From NCBI RefSeq assembly GCF_000332275.1, contig NZ_CM001776.1, positions 62,001 to 126,000 of the forward strand: DNA of 64,000 nucleotides, written 5' to 3'. The position numbers and the translations under genes are program-made. A model generated the notes under the pieces. That model had not been told where the DNA came from, made no database searches, and saw only the letters and a list, made by a program, of their open reading frames with translations. Positions within the stretch are counted from its first letter, which is position 1, and each line of letters starts with the position of its first letter. The DNA comes from Synechococcus sp. PCC 7336. Its GTDB lineage: Bacteria; Cyanobacteriota; Cyanobacteriia; Thermostichales; PCC-7336. Positions 43,686 through 52,312 of this stretch are shown here, in pieces.

Positions 43686-44984
43686 GTGATTGCAAGCACG
43701 TTTAAAACAACTGAGTCACAAAAAATTTTTGCAGCCGCCCAATCCCTCATGCCCGGTGGCGTTAGCTCCCCCGTTCGCGCCTTTAAGTCGGTGGGGGGAG
43801 ACCCGATCGTGTTCGATCGCGTCAAAGACGCTTATATCTGGGATGTGGATGGCAATCAATATATCGACTACGTGGGCACCTGGGGACCGGCGATCGTCGG
43901 TCACGCCCATCCCGAAGTGCTCGCCGCACTGCATGCTGCCCTCGACAAAGGCACCAGCTTTGGCGCGCCCTGCCTGTTGGAAAATCAATTAGCCGAAATG
44001 GTGATTGAAGCGGTTCCCAGCGTTGAGATGGTGCGGTTTGTCAACTCCGGCACCGAAGCCTGCATGTCAGTCTTGCGTCTGATGCGGGCCTTCACCCACC
44101 GCGACAAAATCGTCAAATTCAAGGGCAATTACCACGGCCACGCCGATATGTTCTTAGTGGAAGCCGGTTCCGGCGTCGCCACTTTGGGGCTGCCCAACTC
44201 CCCTGGCGTCACCGCCGCGACCGCTGCTGACACCCTCACTGCCCCCTACAACGACCTCGCGGCAGTCGAAGCACTGTTCGAAGCCTATCCCGGCCAAATT
44301 TCTGGAGTCATTCTAGAGCCGATGGTGGGGAATGCAGGGTGCATCGCGCCTGCCCCAGGATTCTTGCAGGGGCTGCGGGATATGACTCGCAAGTACGATG
44401 CCCTGCTGGTATTTGACGAAGTCATGACAGGCTTCCGGTTGGCCTATGGCGGCGCTCAAGAACGCTACGGCGTCACCCCCGACCTGACGACAATGGGGAA
44501 AGTCATTGGCGGCGGTTTGCCCGTTGGAGCCTATGGCGGTCGCGCTGACATCATGGGCATGGTGGCTCCTGCAGGCCCTATGTACCAAGCGGGGACACTA
44601 TCCGGCAATCCCTTAGCGATGACGGCTGGTATTGCAACACTGGAAATTCTCAAGCGCCCCGGCACCTACGAGTTCCTGCACAACGCCAGTCAAACAGTGG
44701 CTGAGGGGTTGGTGGCGGCTGCCCGAGCTGCCGGTCACGAAGCCTGCGGCCAATCTGCGGGCGGTATGTTTGGCTTCTTCTTCAATCCCGGCCCCGTTAA
44801 TCGCTTCGACGATGCCAAGCGGTCAGATACGGAGAAGTTCAGCCGCTTCCACCGCGCCATGTTGGAGGCAGGTGTCTATCTAGCTCCCTCTCAGTTCGAG
44901 GCGGGTTTCACCTCTTTAGCCCACACCGACTCGCTCGTCGAGCAAACATTGGCGGTGGCAAAAGAGGTCTTTGCAACCCTCTGA
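43686..44984 (+). CDS. hemL: Glutamate-1-semialdehyde 2,1-aminomutase
   Basis: The 432-residue PLP enzyme converts glutamate-1-semialdehyde to 5-aminolevulinate, the entry to chlorophyll, heme and bilin synthesis. It starts at GTG 43686, after CAGGAG. Family motifs are [92 protein letters not shown] and the PLP Lys in [35 protein letters not shown] completes the active site. Length and N-terminus are standard. It is monocistronic, convergent with the pentapeptide-repeat gene. Confidence 0.98.
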   Translation: MIASTFKTTESQKIFAAAQSLMPGGVSSPVRAFKSVGGDPIVFDRVKDAYIWDVDGNQYIDYVGTWGPAIVGHAHPEVLAALHAALDKGTSFGAPCLLENQLAEMVIEAVPSVEMVRFVNSGTEACMSVLRLMRAFTHRDKIVKFKGNYHGHADMFLVEAGSGVATLGLPNSPGVTAATAADTLTAPYNDLAAVEALFEAYPGQISGVILEPMVGNAGCIAPAPGFLQGLRDMTRKYDALLVFDEVMTGFRLAYGGAQERYGVTPDLTTMGKVIGGGLPVGAYGGRADIMGMVAPAGPMYQAGTLSGNPLAMTAGIATLEILKRPGTYEFLHNASQTVAEGLVAAARAAGHEACGQSAGGMFGFFFNPGPVNRFDDAKRSDTEKFSRFHRAMLEAGVYLAPSQFEAGFTSLAHTDSLVEQTLAVAKEVFATL

Positions 44985-45086
44985 AATCGTCTCTTCGGTG
45001 TTGGATTGAGGCGATCGCTCCCTGAGTTTGTTCGCAACAGGACTCAATCGGCTGTCGACCTCGAAGGTTAGCAGTCCTAGCAGCTC

Positions 45087-45815
45087 TCAGGCCACCTTGC
45101 GCATGCCAGCCCGCTCGGGGCTGAAGCTGGGATTGAAGCGGGTCTCTCCGTCGTAGACTGCTTCTGTGAGATTGACAGTCTTGAGATCGGTAAAATGGGT
45201 GCTGTCTTGCTCCAGAATCGCTTCCCGCAGATCGGCCCGACTGAGATCGGCCCCATTCAGCACCACCATGACCAGAATGGTTCCTCGCAGGTCGGCTCGC
45301 TCTAAGATCGAGGCCGAAAGATTGCCCTGAAATAAGTTAGCACCGCGCAAATTGGCTCGACTGAGATCGACATTTTTGATTTGGGCTCGCCTTAAATCTG
45401 CCCTGCCCAAGGTCGCGCCTTTGAGATCGGCCCCATCTAAAACCGCTTCTGTCAAATTTGCCTCGCTGAGATTGGCTCCCCACATCACAGCCCCCTTGAA
45501 GTTGACTGCCGTGAAATTTGCCCCCACCATCTCGGCCCCGCAGAGGCTGACGCCAAACAAGTTGGCATAGCTGAAGTTACCCCCCGTTAAACTGGCACCG
45601 CTGATTTCGGCCATCGCTAAATTGGCGCGCACCAGACTGGTGTCGGTCAAATTGGCGCGACAGAGTTCCGCACCGGTTAGATTCGCCCCATCCAGTTTGG
45701 CTCCACTCAAGTCGACTCCGCGCAAATCTGCTTCAGGGAGCTCGATCCCTTGGAAATCCCGCTCGCCTAAAATATATCGCTCAACCAGATTGGCTACATT
45801 CCGATCGCCAGACAC
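45087..45815 (-). CDS. Pentapeptide-repeat protein
   Basis: From residue 20 to 215 the 242-residue protein consists of about 37 A(D/N)LxX pentapeptides (for example ADLRG, ANLTG, ADLSR), which fold as a square right-handed beta-helix. The run is continuous and the complementary strand shows a matching antisense open frame, which is an artefact. The C-terminus (YDGETRFNPSFSPERAGMRKVA) is the common cap of cyanobacterial family members. Function is unknown; some relatives bind DNA gyrase, others are lumenal. No signal peptide is seen, so it is probably cytoplasmic. Confidence 0.93.
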   Translation of the reverse strand: MSGDRNVANLVERYILGERDFQGIELPEADLRGVDLSGAKLDGANLTGAELCRANLTDTSLVRANLAMAEISGASLTGGNFSYANLFGVSLCGAEMVGANFTAVNFKGAVMWGANLSEANLTEAVLDGADLKGATLGRADLRRAQIKNVDLSRANLRGANLFQGNLSASILERADLRGTILVMVVLNGADLSRADLREAILEQDSTHFTDLKTVNLTEAVYDGETRFNPSFSPERAGMRKVA

Positions 45816-45993
45816 GCACCCTACTCCCGTTCAATGGAGATCGCCTTAGTGGCGAAATTGTCTTTCATGGTTTGGCACACACCACAGGCAGGGGAATTGC
45901 AAACTATGGCTCACTCTGCCAACCGACTTTACTCTGCCCGTCAGATAAAGACTTCCTGACAAGCAGGACAAAACTGGTCTTAGGGCTCAGATA

Positions 45994-46013
45994 GTTGCGA
46001 TCGCGATCGCAAC
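45994..46013. repeat. 20-bp perfect palindrome of two overlapping HIP1 sites
   Basis: GTTGCGATCGCGATCGCAAC is its own reverse complement and holds two overlapping GCGATCGC sites. A third copy, in GAGATCGCGATCGCTG, follows within 20 bases. It lies between the pentapeptide-repeat gene and the small gene at 46081. Confidence 0.7.
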
Positions 46014-46080
46014 TCCTCCGAGATCGCGATCGCTGAGCATCGAGCTGAAATTGGCGATTCTGACAGTGTTGGATGGGCAA

Positions 46081-46305
46081 ATGACCGTGACTTTAGGAAC
46101 GATTGCGAAACAGGCGTTGCAGGCCAAAGTTCTAACCCTGCAACAGGAAGCCGAAATTCAGGCGGTGTTGTGGGAAGAGGAGATGGCGATCGCCGCCACT
46201 GACGATCGGATAGCTCTGATGGCTTTGATCGTGGCAGTACGAGCGGGGGAAGTCAGGAAAACTTCTCGTCTGTTTCGATTTAGCGATAGCCCGCCGCCCC
46301 ATTAA
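46081..46305 (+). CDS. Small cyanobacterial-type helical protein
   Basis: The 74-residue frame starts at ATG 46081 (MTVTLGTIAKQALQAKVLTL); the frame is open from 46051 with a TTG. LGTIAKQALQAKVLTLQQEAEIQAVLWEEE resembles short cyanobacterial proteins that begin TLxxxAxQxxxxxxLTxxQExxIxxxLW, often of unknown function. The second half contains DDRIALMALIVAVRAGEVR. The end is Ser/Pro rich and may be unreliable. The upstream region is the HIP1 cluster. Confidence 0.5.
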   Translation: MTVTLGTIAKQALQAKVLTLQQEAEIQAVLWEEEMAIAATDDRIALMALIVAVRAGEVRKTSRLFRFSDSPPPH

Positions 46306-46549
46306 AGCTGCCCCATTAAAATGGACGGCTACCCAGCGGGGATAGCAATACCTGCGATGGTTTTGCCACAGTGGCAACTCCCCCTACCGAGAAATCTGCT
46401 CGAACAGTGGGCGATCGCTCCCATTCTGCCGCGACAGTTCGTTACAATTTGGATTGTGTTGCAATATTTCTCAGAAATTGAGTAGCAGGTGCATCGCCAT
46501 TGGACCTGCGCGCCTACAAACCCCAGCCGGGTGTTATGGATAGTACAGC

Positions 46550-47269
46550 ATGACCGTATCGCCAGCCTCGAACACACCCGCTATGGAGATATCCACTCGG
46601 GACCTATCTGCAGCGGCAGCATCGGCTATCTCAGCAGTACTCGACAGTCTGGCCTTTGACGATCGCGGCTTAATTCCGACTGTCGTACAAGACTATCTCG
46701 ACGGCACCGTCTTGATGGTGGCCTGGATGAATCGGGAGTCATTGCACAAAACCCTCCAGACTGGGGAAACCTGGTTTTGGAGCCGATCTCGCCAGGAACT
46801 TTGGCATAAGGGGGCAACCTCCGGCCACATCCAACGGGTGCAGCAATTGCGCTATGACTGCGATCGCGACACATTGTTAGTCGTAGTGGAGCAGGTGGGC
46901 GATATTGCCTGCCATACAGGAGCGCGCAGTTGCTTCTTTACCCCTCTGCCGCGAACAGGCGAATCGAGTGCCACTCAGGAGATTGCAACGGCTGCCGATA
47001 CTCTGTCTCAGGTATTTGCTGTCATCAAAGACCGTCAAGTCAACCCTCGCCCTAACTCTTACACCAACCAGCTGTTCGAGCAGGGAGATAATAGTATCCT
47101 CAAAAAGCTCGGCGAAGAAACTGCCGAAGTTGTGATGGCCGTTAAAGACCGCGATCCTGACGAGATCGCTGGGGAAATGGCCGATCTTTGGTATCACTGC
47201 CTTGTCGCATTGGCCCATCACCAAGTAGATCTAACGGATGTCTATCGCAAGCTCCAAAACCGTCGCTAA
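46550..47269 (+). CDS. hisIE: Bifunctional phosphoribosyl-AMP cyclohydrolase / phosphoribosyl-ATP pyrophosphatase
   Basis: The 239-residue enzyme performs steps 2 and 3 of histidine synthesis. The HisI domain (residues 35-130) has [52 protein letters not shown] and the metal Cys/His of [10 protein letters not shown]. The HisE domain (residues 145-239) has [26 protein letters not shown] and [13 protein letters not shown], the Glu cluster that binds Mg-pyrophosphate. The first 30 residues are Ser/Ala rich; ATG 46583 is an alternative start. The DUF1997 gene starts within its last codons. Confidence 0.95.
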   Translation: MTVSPASNTPAMEISTRDLSAAAASAISAVLDSLAFDDRGLIPTVVQDYLDGTVLMVAWMNRESLHKTLQTGETWFWSRSRQELWHKGATSGHIQRVQQLRYDCDRDTLLVVVEQVGDIACHTGARSCFFTPLPRTGESSATQEIATAADTLSQVFAVIKDRQVNPRPNSYTNQLFEQGDNSILKKLGEETAEVVMAVKDRDPDEIAGEMADLWYHCLVALAHHQVDLTDVYRKLQNRR

Positions 47270-47825
47270 AGACGACGCAATCGATCGCCAACAACTCCAG
47301 GTACTGGTCAATCAGGCGGGGGAGGTCGATATGGCCACCGCAATCCAGCCCCTGGCAGAGTATTTGCGCGATCATCCTAACTGGATCGATCGCTGTTTCA
47401 AGCCTCTGACAGTCACGCCTCTCTCCGAGGCCAGTTACCGGTTGCAGTTTTTCCGCATGGGGGGACTGGGGTTCGAGCTGGAACCTCACTTCGGTATCCA
47501 AATTGGTTCTGAGAATGACACCCTGTTTTATCTCGACTCGATCGAATTACCGGGCGATGCCGAATGCCCTTACCAGGTAAACTGCCATTCGGAGTTTCGC
47601 CTAGAGGAGCGCCAAGAAAAGAATGCCCCCATCACTCGCGTGTACTGGACCCTTCACCTCGATATTGTGGTGCAGTTGCCCAAGTTTTTGCAGGTACTCC
47701 CTCGCAAGCGGGTCAAGTCGGTGGCAGAGGGCCTTGTCAGCGGCGTCGCGCGCCGCATGTGCGATCGCCTCACCCACAATATTTGCAAAGATTATGCCAA
47801 ACATATCGGCCATACGGACGCGTGA
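47238..47825 (+). CDS. DUF1997 family protein
   Basis: The 195-residue protein matches the DUF1997 family of cyanobacteria and plastids: [51 protein letters not shown] (residues 40-92) and the C-terminal [38 protein letters not shown]. Members resemble lipid-binding START/SRPBCC-like folds in pattern; function is unknown. The frame overlaps hisIE by 32 bases. An internal ATG at 47331 ([12 protein letters not shown]) would remove the overlap and still keep the family domain. Confidence 0.82.
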   Translation: MSIASSKTVAKDDAIDRQQLQVLVNQAGEVDMATAIQPLAEYLRDHPNWIDRCFKPLTVTPLSEASYRLQFFRMGGLGFELEPHFGIQIGSENDTLFYLDSIELPGDAECPYQVNCHSEFRLEERQEKNAPITRVYWTLHLDIVVQLPKFLQVLPRKRVKSVAEGLVSGVARRMCDRLTHNICKDYAKHIGHTDA

Positions 47826-47862
47826 AGGAAACTCCCCAACATCGTCAAAGCAGCCTAACGAT

Positions 47863-48570
47863 CTAAGCCGTGTAGGCTTCACTGGCGGCAGCCAGAAGGC
47901 GATCGCGCCCCGCATCCATCACCTTTTTCCCCTGCAGCTCGCCCGTATTTGCCCCCGGACAGATCCAAGCGGGGGCAGGGGCGGGAATGACATCGAGTAA
48001 TTTGCCGACATTGCGCAGTTGTCGGGGCCAATGAAAGGTTTTGGCTTGACGCAGGGGATTCAGTCGACCGCCGGCGTCGGGCAAGAGGTGGCGTCCTGAA
48101 AACAAAACGCCCCCGAGGTCGGCATAGAAAACACAGCTGGAGCCGGGGGTATGGCCGGGGGTCCAAATGAATTGGATGTCTGGAGCGAGATCGAGGCGAT
48201 CGCCAAAGGTTAATAGTCTCAGGTGGGGGAGCAGGTAAGCCTCCTGTTCTTGCACGACTACATCGCAATCAAACCGCTTTGCGATCTTCGCCACAGAGCT
48301 GGTGCTGGCGGCAGGCGATCCGATGGCAGTGCGGTGGGTGAGGGCGATCCAGCGAACGCCCCCCAATTGGGCTAGGCGATCGCACACCTGTGGCGTGGCT
48401 GCCGGACAATCGACCAACAGATTGGCAAAGGTTGATGAATGGCGATCGCGGCGCACGAGCGCGTAAGCTGTTCCCCCTAAAGATTCGCGGTTGGGTCGAA
48501 AGGCATAGATATTGGGCAGGACTTCGGTATCGAGAGACATGGGGCACTTGGGGCAGGGCTCGGACTTCAT
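47863..48570 (-). CDS. Metallo-beta-lactamase-fold protein with degenerate metal site
   Basis: The 235-residue protein has the MBL fold pattern: ALVRRDRHSSTFANLLVDCP, the strand RWIALTHRTAIG, IQFIWTPGHTPGSSCVFYADLGGVLFSGRHLL and a C-terminal helix. In active MBL hydrolases the first site reads HxHxDH; here the corresponding segment is THRTAIGSPAAST, with one His and no Asp-His pair. GHTPGSS keeps the second His, and SGRHLL replaces the usual SGD. It may have lost hydrolase activity or use a different metal arrangement. ATG 48540 is an alternative start. Its substrate is unknown. Confidence 0.82.
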   Translation of the reverse strand: MKSEPCPKCPMSLDTEVLPNIYAFRPNRESLGGTAYALVRRDRHSSTFANLLVDCPAATPQVCDRLAQLGGVRWIALTHRTAIGSPAASTSSVAKIAKRFDCDVVVQEQEAYLLPHLRLLTFGDRLDLAPDIQFIWTPGHTPGSSCVFYADLGGVLFSGRHLLPDAGGRLNPLRQAKTFHWPRQLRNVGKLLDVIPAPAPAWICPGANTGELQGKKVMDAGRDRLLAAASEAYTA

Positions 48571-48586
48571 GTTAGGACATCAGTCC

Positions 48587-48626
48587 TCCTGTACCCATCT
48601 TTACTCTCCTGTACCCATCTTTACTC
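48587..48626. repeat. Perfect tandem repeat of a 20-bp unit
   Basis: TCCTGTACCCATCTTTACTC occurs twice head to tail. It lies 16 bases upstream of the MBL start (read on the minus strand) and about 190 bases upstream of nblA, so it may be a regulator site shared by both divergent genes. Confidence 0.85.
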
Positions 48627-48657
48627 TGAAGGAGTACAGTCCAACCGCGAGTATTGT

Positions 48658-48672
48658 GTAAATTATTGTTAC
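48658..48672 (+). promoter_or_regulatory. Possible NtcA-like site upstream of nblA
   Basis: GTAAATTATTGTTAC is an inverted repeat of GTAA/TTAC. The NtcA consensus is GTA-N8-TAC, and this site has nine central bases, so it is an imperfect match. nblA genes are commonly activated by NtcA under nitrogen limitation, which is the only reason to propose it. Confidence 0.3.
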
Positions 48673-48813
48673 GCTTCTTGGAGATAGCTTGACTTCTTCC
48701 TGTTTGTATTGGTTGATTCTTTTTTCGGTTTGGATTTGGGGTTCTATAGTTGAAATTGATGCTCGATCCTTGCATCGATTGATGAAACCAGCCAGTTGAA
48801 GAGGTGATGAGTC

Positions 48814-48993
48814 ATGGAATCTTCCACCAGTTTGAGTATGGAACAGCAGTTTCAACTGCAGCTCCTGCACCGAGATGTCAAAAAAATGAATCGAGAGCAG
48901 GCTCAGGAATTCTTGATGGAGCTGCTGCAACAAATGATGCTGAAAGACAACGCGATCGCGCAGATGTTTAAAGGAAGAAGCCCAGCAACCTAG
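48814..48993 (+). CDS. nblA: Phycobilisome degradation protein NblA
   Basis: This 59-residue protein starts MESSTSLSMEQQFQLQLLHR and continues with VKKMNREQAQEFLMELLQQM. That pattern, LSxEQQFxLxxxxxxVxxMxxxQAxxFLxxLxxQMM, is the NblA signature, and the length is typical. NblA dimers bind phycobiliproteins and bring Clp protease to phycobilisomes during nutrient starvation. The gene stands alone; GAGGTG precedes the ATG at a suitable distance. Its presence shows that the organism makes phycobilisomes. Upstream 190 bases include the tandem repeat at 48587 and the NtcA-like site. Confidence 0.88.
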   Translation: MESSTSLSMEQQFQLQLLHRDVKKMNREQAQEFLMELLQQMMLKDNAIAQMFKGRSPAT

Positions 48994-49184
48994 TCTTGCA
49001 GCCTAACCAAAGCGTACTTTTCGATATAAAACAACGCGAATCTGAGTCTAAAGCCCGGAGGGGAGTGCCGTGCTGGACCTCGAATGGTTCCTGCACTAGT
49101 GGGCTGAGAACATTCCCAAGACTTAACCACAAGCCAATATCTATGGTAAAGACTGGCAACATTTGTCACTCGAAATCGATGCTG

Positions 49185-49384
49185 CACAACGTCAGTTCGA
49201 TAAGTGTCAGGCCCCTATCCCTTCGCCCCTTCCCCCCTCGCGAAGCGTGGCGTCAGCCGTAATTCTGGGGGAAGGGGAACAGAACCGTAGATTGCGGGTT
49301 TGAGGCTGTTGCTCCCCTCTCCCAAGTTTGGGAGAGGGGCCGGGGGTGAGGGCAATGCAGAGCTATCGAACTCAGGTTGCACAA
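49185..49384 (-). repeat. MITE-like dispersed element, copy C, with target duplication
   Basis: The element proper (49192-49377, 186 bp) begins near TCAGTTCGATAAGTGTC and ends CTATCGAACTCAGGT, as in copy B. TGCACAA flanks it at 49185-49191 and 49378-49384. It carries the uninterrupted palindrome CCCCTCTCCCAA-(g)TTTGGGAGAGGGG, the site where copy A received the IS. It has no coding capacity and lies between nblA and the HTH gene. Confidence 0.8.
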
Positions 49385-49461
49385 TCGATTTCGGTCGATC
49401 CCTCTCTGTCTAATTGTGCTTTGTCAGGCCGATGTTTTTCTGAATTTGTGAGGCCAAGTCG

Positions 49462-49656
49462 ATGAACGATTTCAGTGCTGTCCCAACAAACCCAATGAGA
49501 GCGTCCCCTGCTCCGCCTGCAGTCAGCTCTCGCGGTCCCGGATTAATCTACGTTAAGGCTTGGATGTTCCGAGCCCATCAGATTTCCCATCCCGAACCTT
49601 GCCTCAAGCCTATCCGCAAAGCATGCAAGTGGTGGCATCCGCTACACCACAAGTAG
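49462..49656 (+). CDS. Possible small hypothetical protein
   Basis: A 64-codon frame begins MNDFSAVPTNPMRASPAPPA, is Pro/Ser rich at first, then basic and aromatic (KACKWWHPLHHK). GAGGCC lies upstream of the ATG. No family is recognised and no neighbour supports it. It may be a chance frame. Confidence 0.25.
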   Translation: MNDFSAVPTNPMRASPAPPAVSSRGPGLIYVKAWMFRAHQISHPEPCLKPIRKACKWWHPLHHK

Positions 49657-49746
49657 TCCAAAGGCTCGCCACCCCCTACTGCTCTTCACCCCTCACTCCG
49701 ATCGGCGATCGCGGCAAACAAAAGTCGAGCAACGACAACAGGAAGC

Positions 49747-50481
49747 TCAGTCGAAGAATAAGTCAGGATCGCCTTCGAGTGCGATAGTGTATTCAAAATT
49801 GCCCGGACCCACATTCTGCTCCAGCGTCCTCATAATTGCTTCCGCATCGTCATAAGGACCGGCGAAATAGAAGGGCTTGCCATCCCTGCCGCACTCAATC
49901 GGATTTTGGCCGTCCCACTCCCCCAAATGAGCGCGGCAGGCTTCGAAATCTGGATGGGGTTTCAGCCCCAGCCCTGCAGCATACTGCTCGGCACCGAAGA
50001 CAATTGCCTGTGCTTGCGCCAAACTAATGCGCTGAGGCTTGTCCTCAGAGGCAGCGTAAACGAGTTTGAGATAGTGCGTATATTCATCCCCATTCAATTG
50101 TTTGGGTCCCATTGCATCTTTCACTCCCAGACACCAATAATCCACGAGATAGTTGCAAACCACAAACCGGTTATAACCGGGCTTGCGCGCCACCAGAACC
50201 ACAGCTAATCCCGATCCTGCCTCGTCTGCTTTCTTGTTCTTACGGGCAAACCGCTTGCCTTCGGAACCAAACAGAGCTTCAGCCGTGTTGCTAGCGACCC
50301 AGCAGTCTGCGATCGGGGCCAGACCCCTCGCATCGGCGTTGGAGATCGCGCTTTCTCGAGCTTGGGCTTGCACCACCCCTTTTACCTCCGCTACCCGCAA
50401 GCCCAATTTGCGGGCAATTTGTTTGGGCGAGAGGCCCAAAGCCCTCAAGTTAGCAATCTCTCGTTCCTGTTCCGGTTGCAT
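49747..50481 (-). CDS. HTH-domain protein of unknown function
   Basis: The 244-residue protein starts with a helix-turn-helix (EIANLRALGLSPKQIARKLGLRVAEVKGVV, residues 7-36), of the type that reads DNA in sigma-like or Sec-independent regulators. After a short linker the main domain includes GSGLAVVLVARKPGYNRFVVCNYLVDYWCLGVKDAMGPKQL, a pattern I have seen in actinobacterial HTH proteins of unknown function. It also has AEQYAAGLGLKPHPDFEACRAHLGEW. The C-terminus is acidic. It has no membrane segment. I cannot assign a function; a nucleic-acid-linked role is suggested only by the HTH. Confidence 0.6.
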   Translation of the reverse strand: MQPEQEREIANLRALGLSPKQIARKLGLRVAEVKGVVQAQARESAISNADARGLAPIADCWVASNTAEALFGSEGKRFARKNKKADEAGSGLAVVLVARKPGYNRFVVCNYLVDYWCLGVKDAMGPKQLNGDEYTHYLKLVYAASEDKPQRISLAQAQAIVFGAEQYAAGLGLKPHPDFEACRAHLGEWDGQNPIECGRDGKPFYFAGPYDDAEAIMRTLEQNVGPGNFEYTIALEGDPDLFFD

Positions 50482-50796
50482 CGCGCTATCTCCATCTTGG
50501 CTCGGGTTTCTTCTGAGGCTACATCAGAGATCGTTGAGGGGTTAGCGAACTTGAGAAGTCACTAACAAATAAATGTGTAAGTCCTTATTCTAGCCCCAGG
50601 GTAGCTTTGCCTCGAGCGGCAATTATCAAGCTGTACCGTTCAAACCCTTCACTAAGATTTTTGATTTGAGAGTCATCTTTTCAGATTAACGCTCGGAAGA
50701 TAAGCAATTCTACCTACTTTTAAGCGAGCGATCCTAGGAAAATCCGATTGAATTCAGATTGAATTTAGAAAACCACCCCAATGTCGCGCTCGAGAG

Positions 50797-52149
50797 ATGG
50801 CTCTAAAGATGCAAAGTAACTCTTCTGATTCCTTAAACTCGTTAGCTCTACTCAAAAAGCAACTGAACTCTCAGGGAGTTCATAGTTTTGAAGCGATCGC
50901 GGAAGCGCTATACCAACAAAAACAACGCCAAAGTCAAGCGGGCCTCTATTCCCAAGATAGATTCACCCAGACCGGTAGCGATTGTGAGGCTGTCGTCATT
51001 TCTCCCTCCACTGGCGAGTCGGTTAACTGTATTTTGTGGTGCATCAATCACTACCTGGGATTGAACAGAAATCCTAGAGTCATCGATCGCGCTCGCGAGG
51101 CGATCGCGCAATTTGGCACTGGCTGCGGTACATCTGCCCTTTCTGGCGGCATGAGTGCTCTCCACAAAGCAGTCGAAGCTCGGCTGGCACAGTTGGTTGG
51201 CAAAGAGCGTGCGATCTTATTCCCAACTGGATATACGACTAATTTGGGCGTTCTTTCCGCACTACCGGGGAAGCATGATTTTCTACTCTTCGATCGCGAA
51301 GCTCATGCCTCGATTATTGATGGCGTCAAGTTGTCGGGACGAAAATTTTCTTCTTTTCGCCATAACTCTATTGACGATCTAGAGCGAAAACTCAGACGAT
51401 ATCGAGAACAATATGACAATATCATCGTTATTGTTGAGTCTGCCTACTCTATGAGCGGAGATCTAGCACCGCTAAAAGAAATTGTGAGCCTCAAGCAAAC
51501 GTATGATTTCCATCTCTACGTCGATGAAGCTCATACGTTTGGTTTGTATGGAAAGGATGGTGCCGGATACTGCCAGGAGCTCGGCATTACCGACTCGGTT
51601 GACTTTATTATGTCCACTCTATCGAAAGCAACTGCTTCCATTGGGGGATTCATTGCCTGTAAGGCCAAATACATTCCTTTACTGGAATGGTGCGCGAATT
51701 CTTTTATTTTCCAAGCCAGCTTAACTCCTGGCGATGCAGCAACAATTTTGGCTGCTCTCGATGAATTGGCAGATCGTCCCAGTTTGCGGACGCAACTACA
51801 CGCAAAAAATGCCTACATGAGGCAAAAACTCCTATCTATAGGGTTTAATCTGGGCAATAGTCAGAGCCCGATCGTGCCTATTTTCATTCCAGATCCAGAG
51901 AAGCTTTTGCAATTTAACAAAGAGCTATTCGAACGAGGGATCTTCTCTGTATCAATTGTCTATCCGGCTGTAAAACCTGCAGAAGGTCGGCTTCGCTTTA
52001 TTTTGAATGCCTCGCATACCTACGAGCAAATCGATCGCACGCTCGACGCTCTCGCACACTTGGGCAAAAAGTACGGCCTTATTAGTCCTAAAACTAGCAG
52101 CAGGGAATGGCTCTCACTAGCGCCATCCCAAATTGCTCTAGCAAGCTAA
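50797..52149 (+). CDS. Alpha-oxoamine synthase family PLP enzyme
   Basis: The 450-residue protein belongs to the family of 8-amino-7-oxononanoate synthase, 2-amino-3-ketobutyrate ligase, serine palmitoyltransferase and CqsA. These enzymes condense an amino acid with an acyl thioester and release CO2. Motifs are CINHYLGLNRNPRV, FGTGCGTSALSGGMSALHKAVEARLA, DREAHASIIDGVKLSG (His that stacks on PLP), LYVDEAHTFGLYG and MSTLSKATASIGGFIACK with the PLP Lys. Which acyl donor is used is unknown. The nearby genes (peroxiredoxin-like and thioredoxin) do not specify it, and no biotin genes are present. An N-terminal extension of about 45 residues exceeds the usual KBL/BioF length. Confidence 0.85.
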   Translation: MALKMQSNSSDSLNSLALLKKQLNSQGVHSFEAIAEALYQQKQRQSQAGLYSQDRFTQTGSDCEAVVISPSTGESVNCILWCINHYLGLNRNPRVIDRAREAIAQFGTGCGTSALSGGMSALHKAVEARLAQLVGKERAILFPTGYTTNLGVLSALPGKHDFLLFDREAHASIIDGVKLSGRKFSSFRHNSIDDLERKLRRYREQYDNIIVIVESAYSMSGDLAPLKEIVSLKQTYDFHLYVDEAHTFGLYGKDGAGYCQELGITDSVDFIMSTLSKATASIGGFIACKAKYIPLLEWCANSFIFQASLTPGDAATILAALDELADRPSLRTQLHAKNAYMRQKLLSIGFNLGNSQSPIVPIFIPDPEKLLQFNKELFERGIFSVSIVYPAVKPAEGRLRFILNASHTYEQIDRTLDALAHLGKKYGLISPKTSSREWLSLAPSQIALAS

Positions 52150-52312
52150 TCGCACTTGAACAAAGGTAGATATTCTTATGAACCAATACCCATTATTTCT
52201 CAATCGCTTTGCTTGGGAGCCCTTCGAATGAGCTCTTGAAGCATTCAAATATCCGATTGAATTATTTCCTCGATTAGAATCGCTTCCATTTACACCTACA
52301 AAGGAGATTGTC

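Noticed and set aside
48601-48933. Minus-strand 110-codon frame over the nblA region
   Set aside because: The plus-strand nblA is recognisable, and the minus frame has no family similarity or upstream signals.
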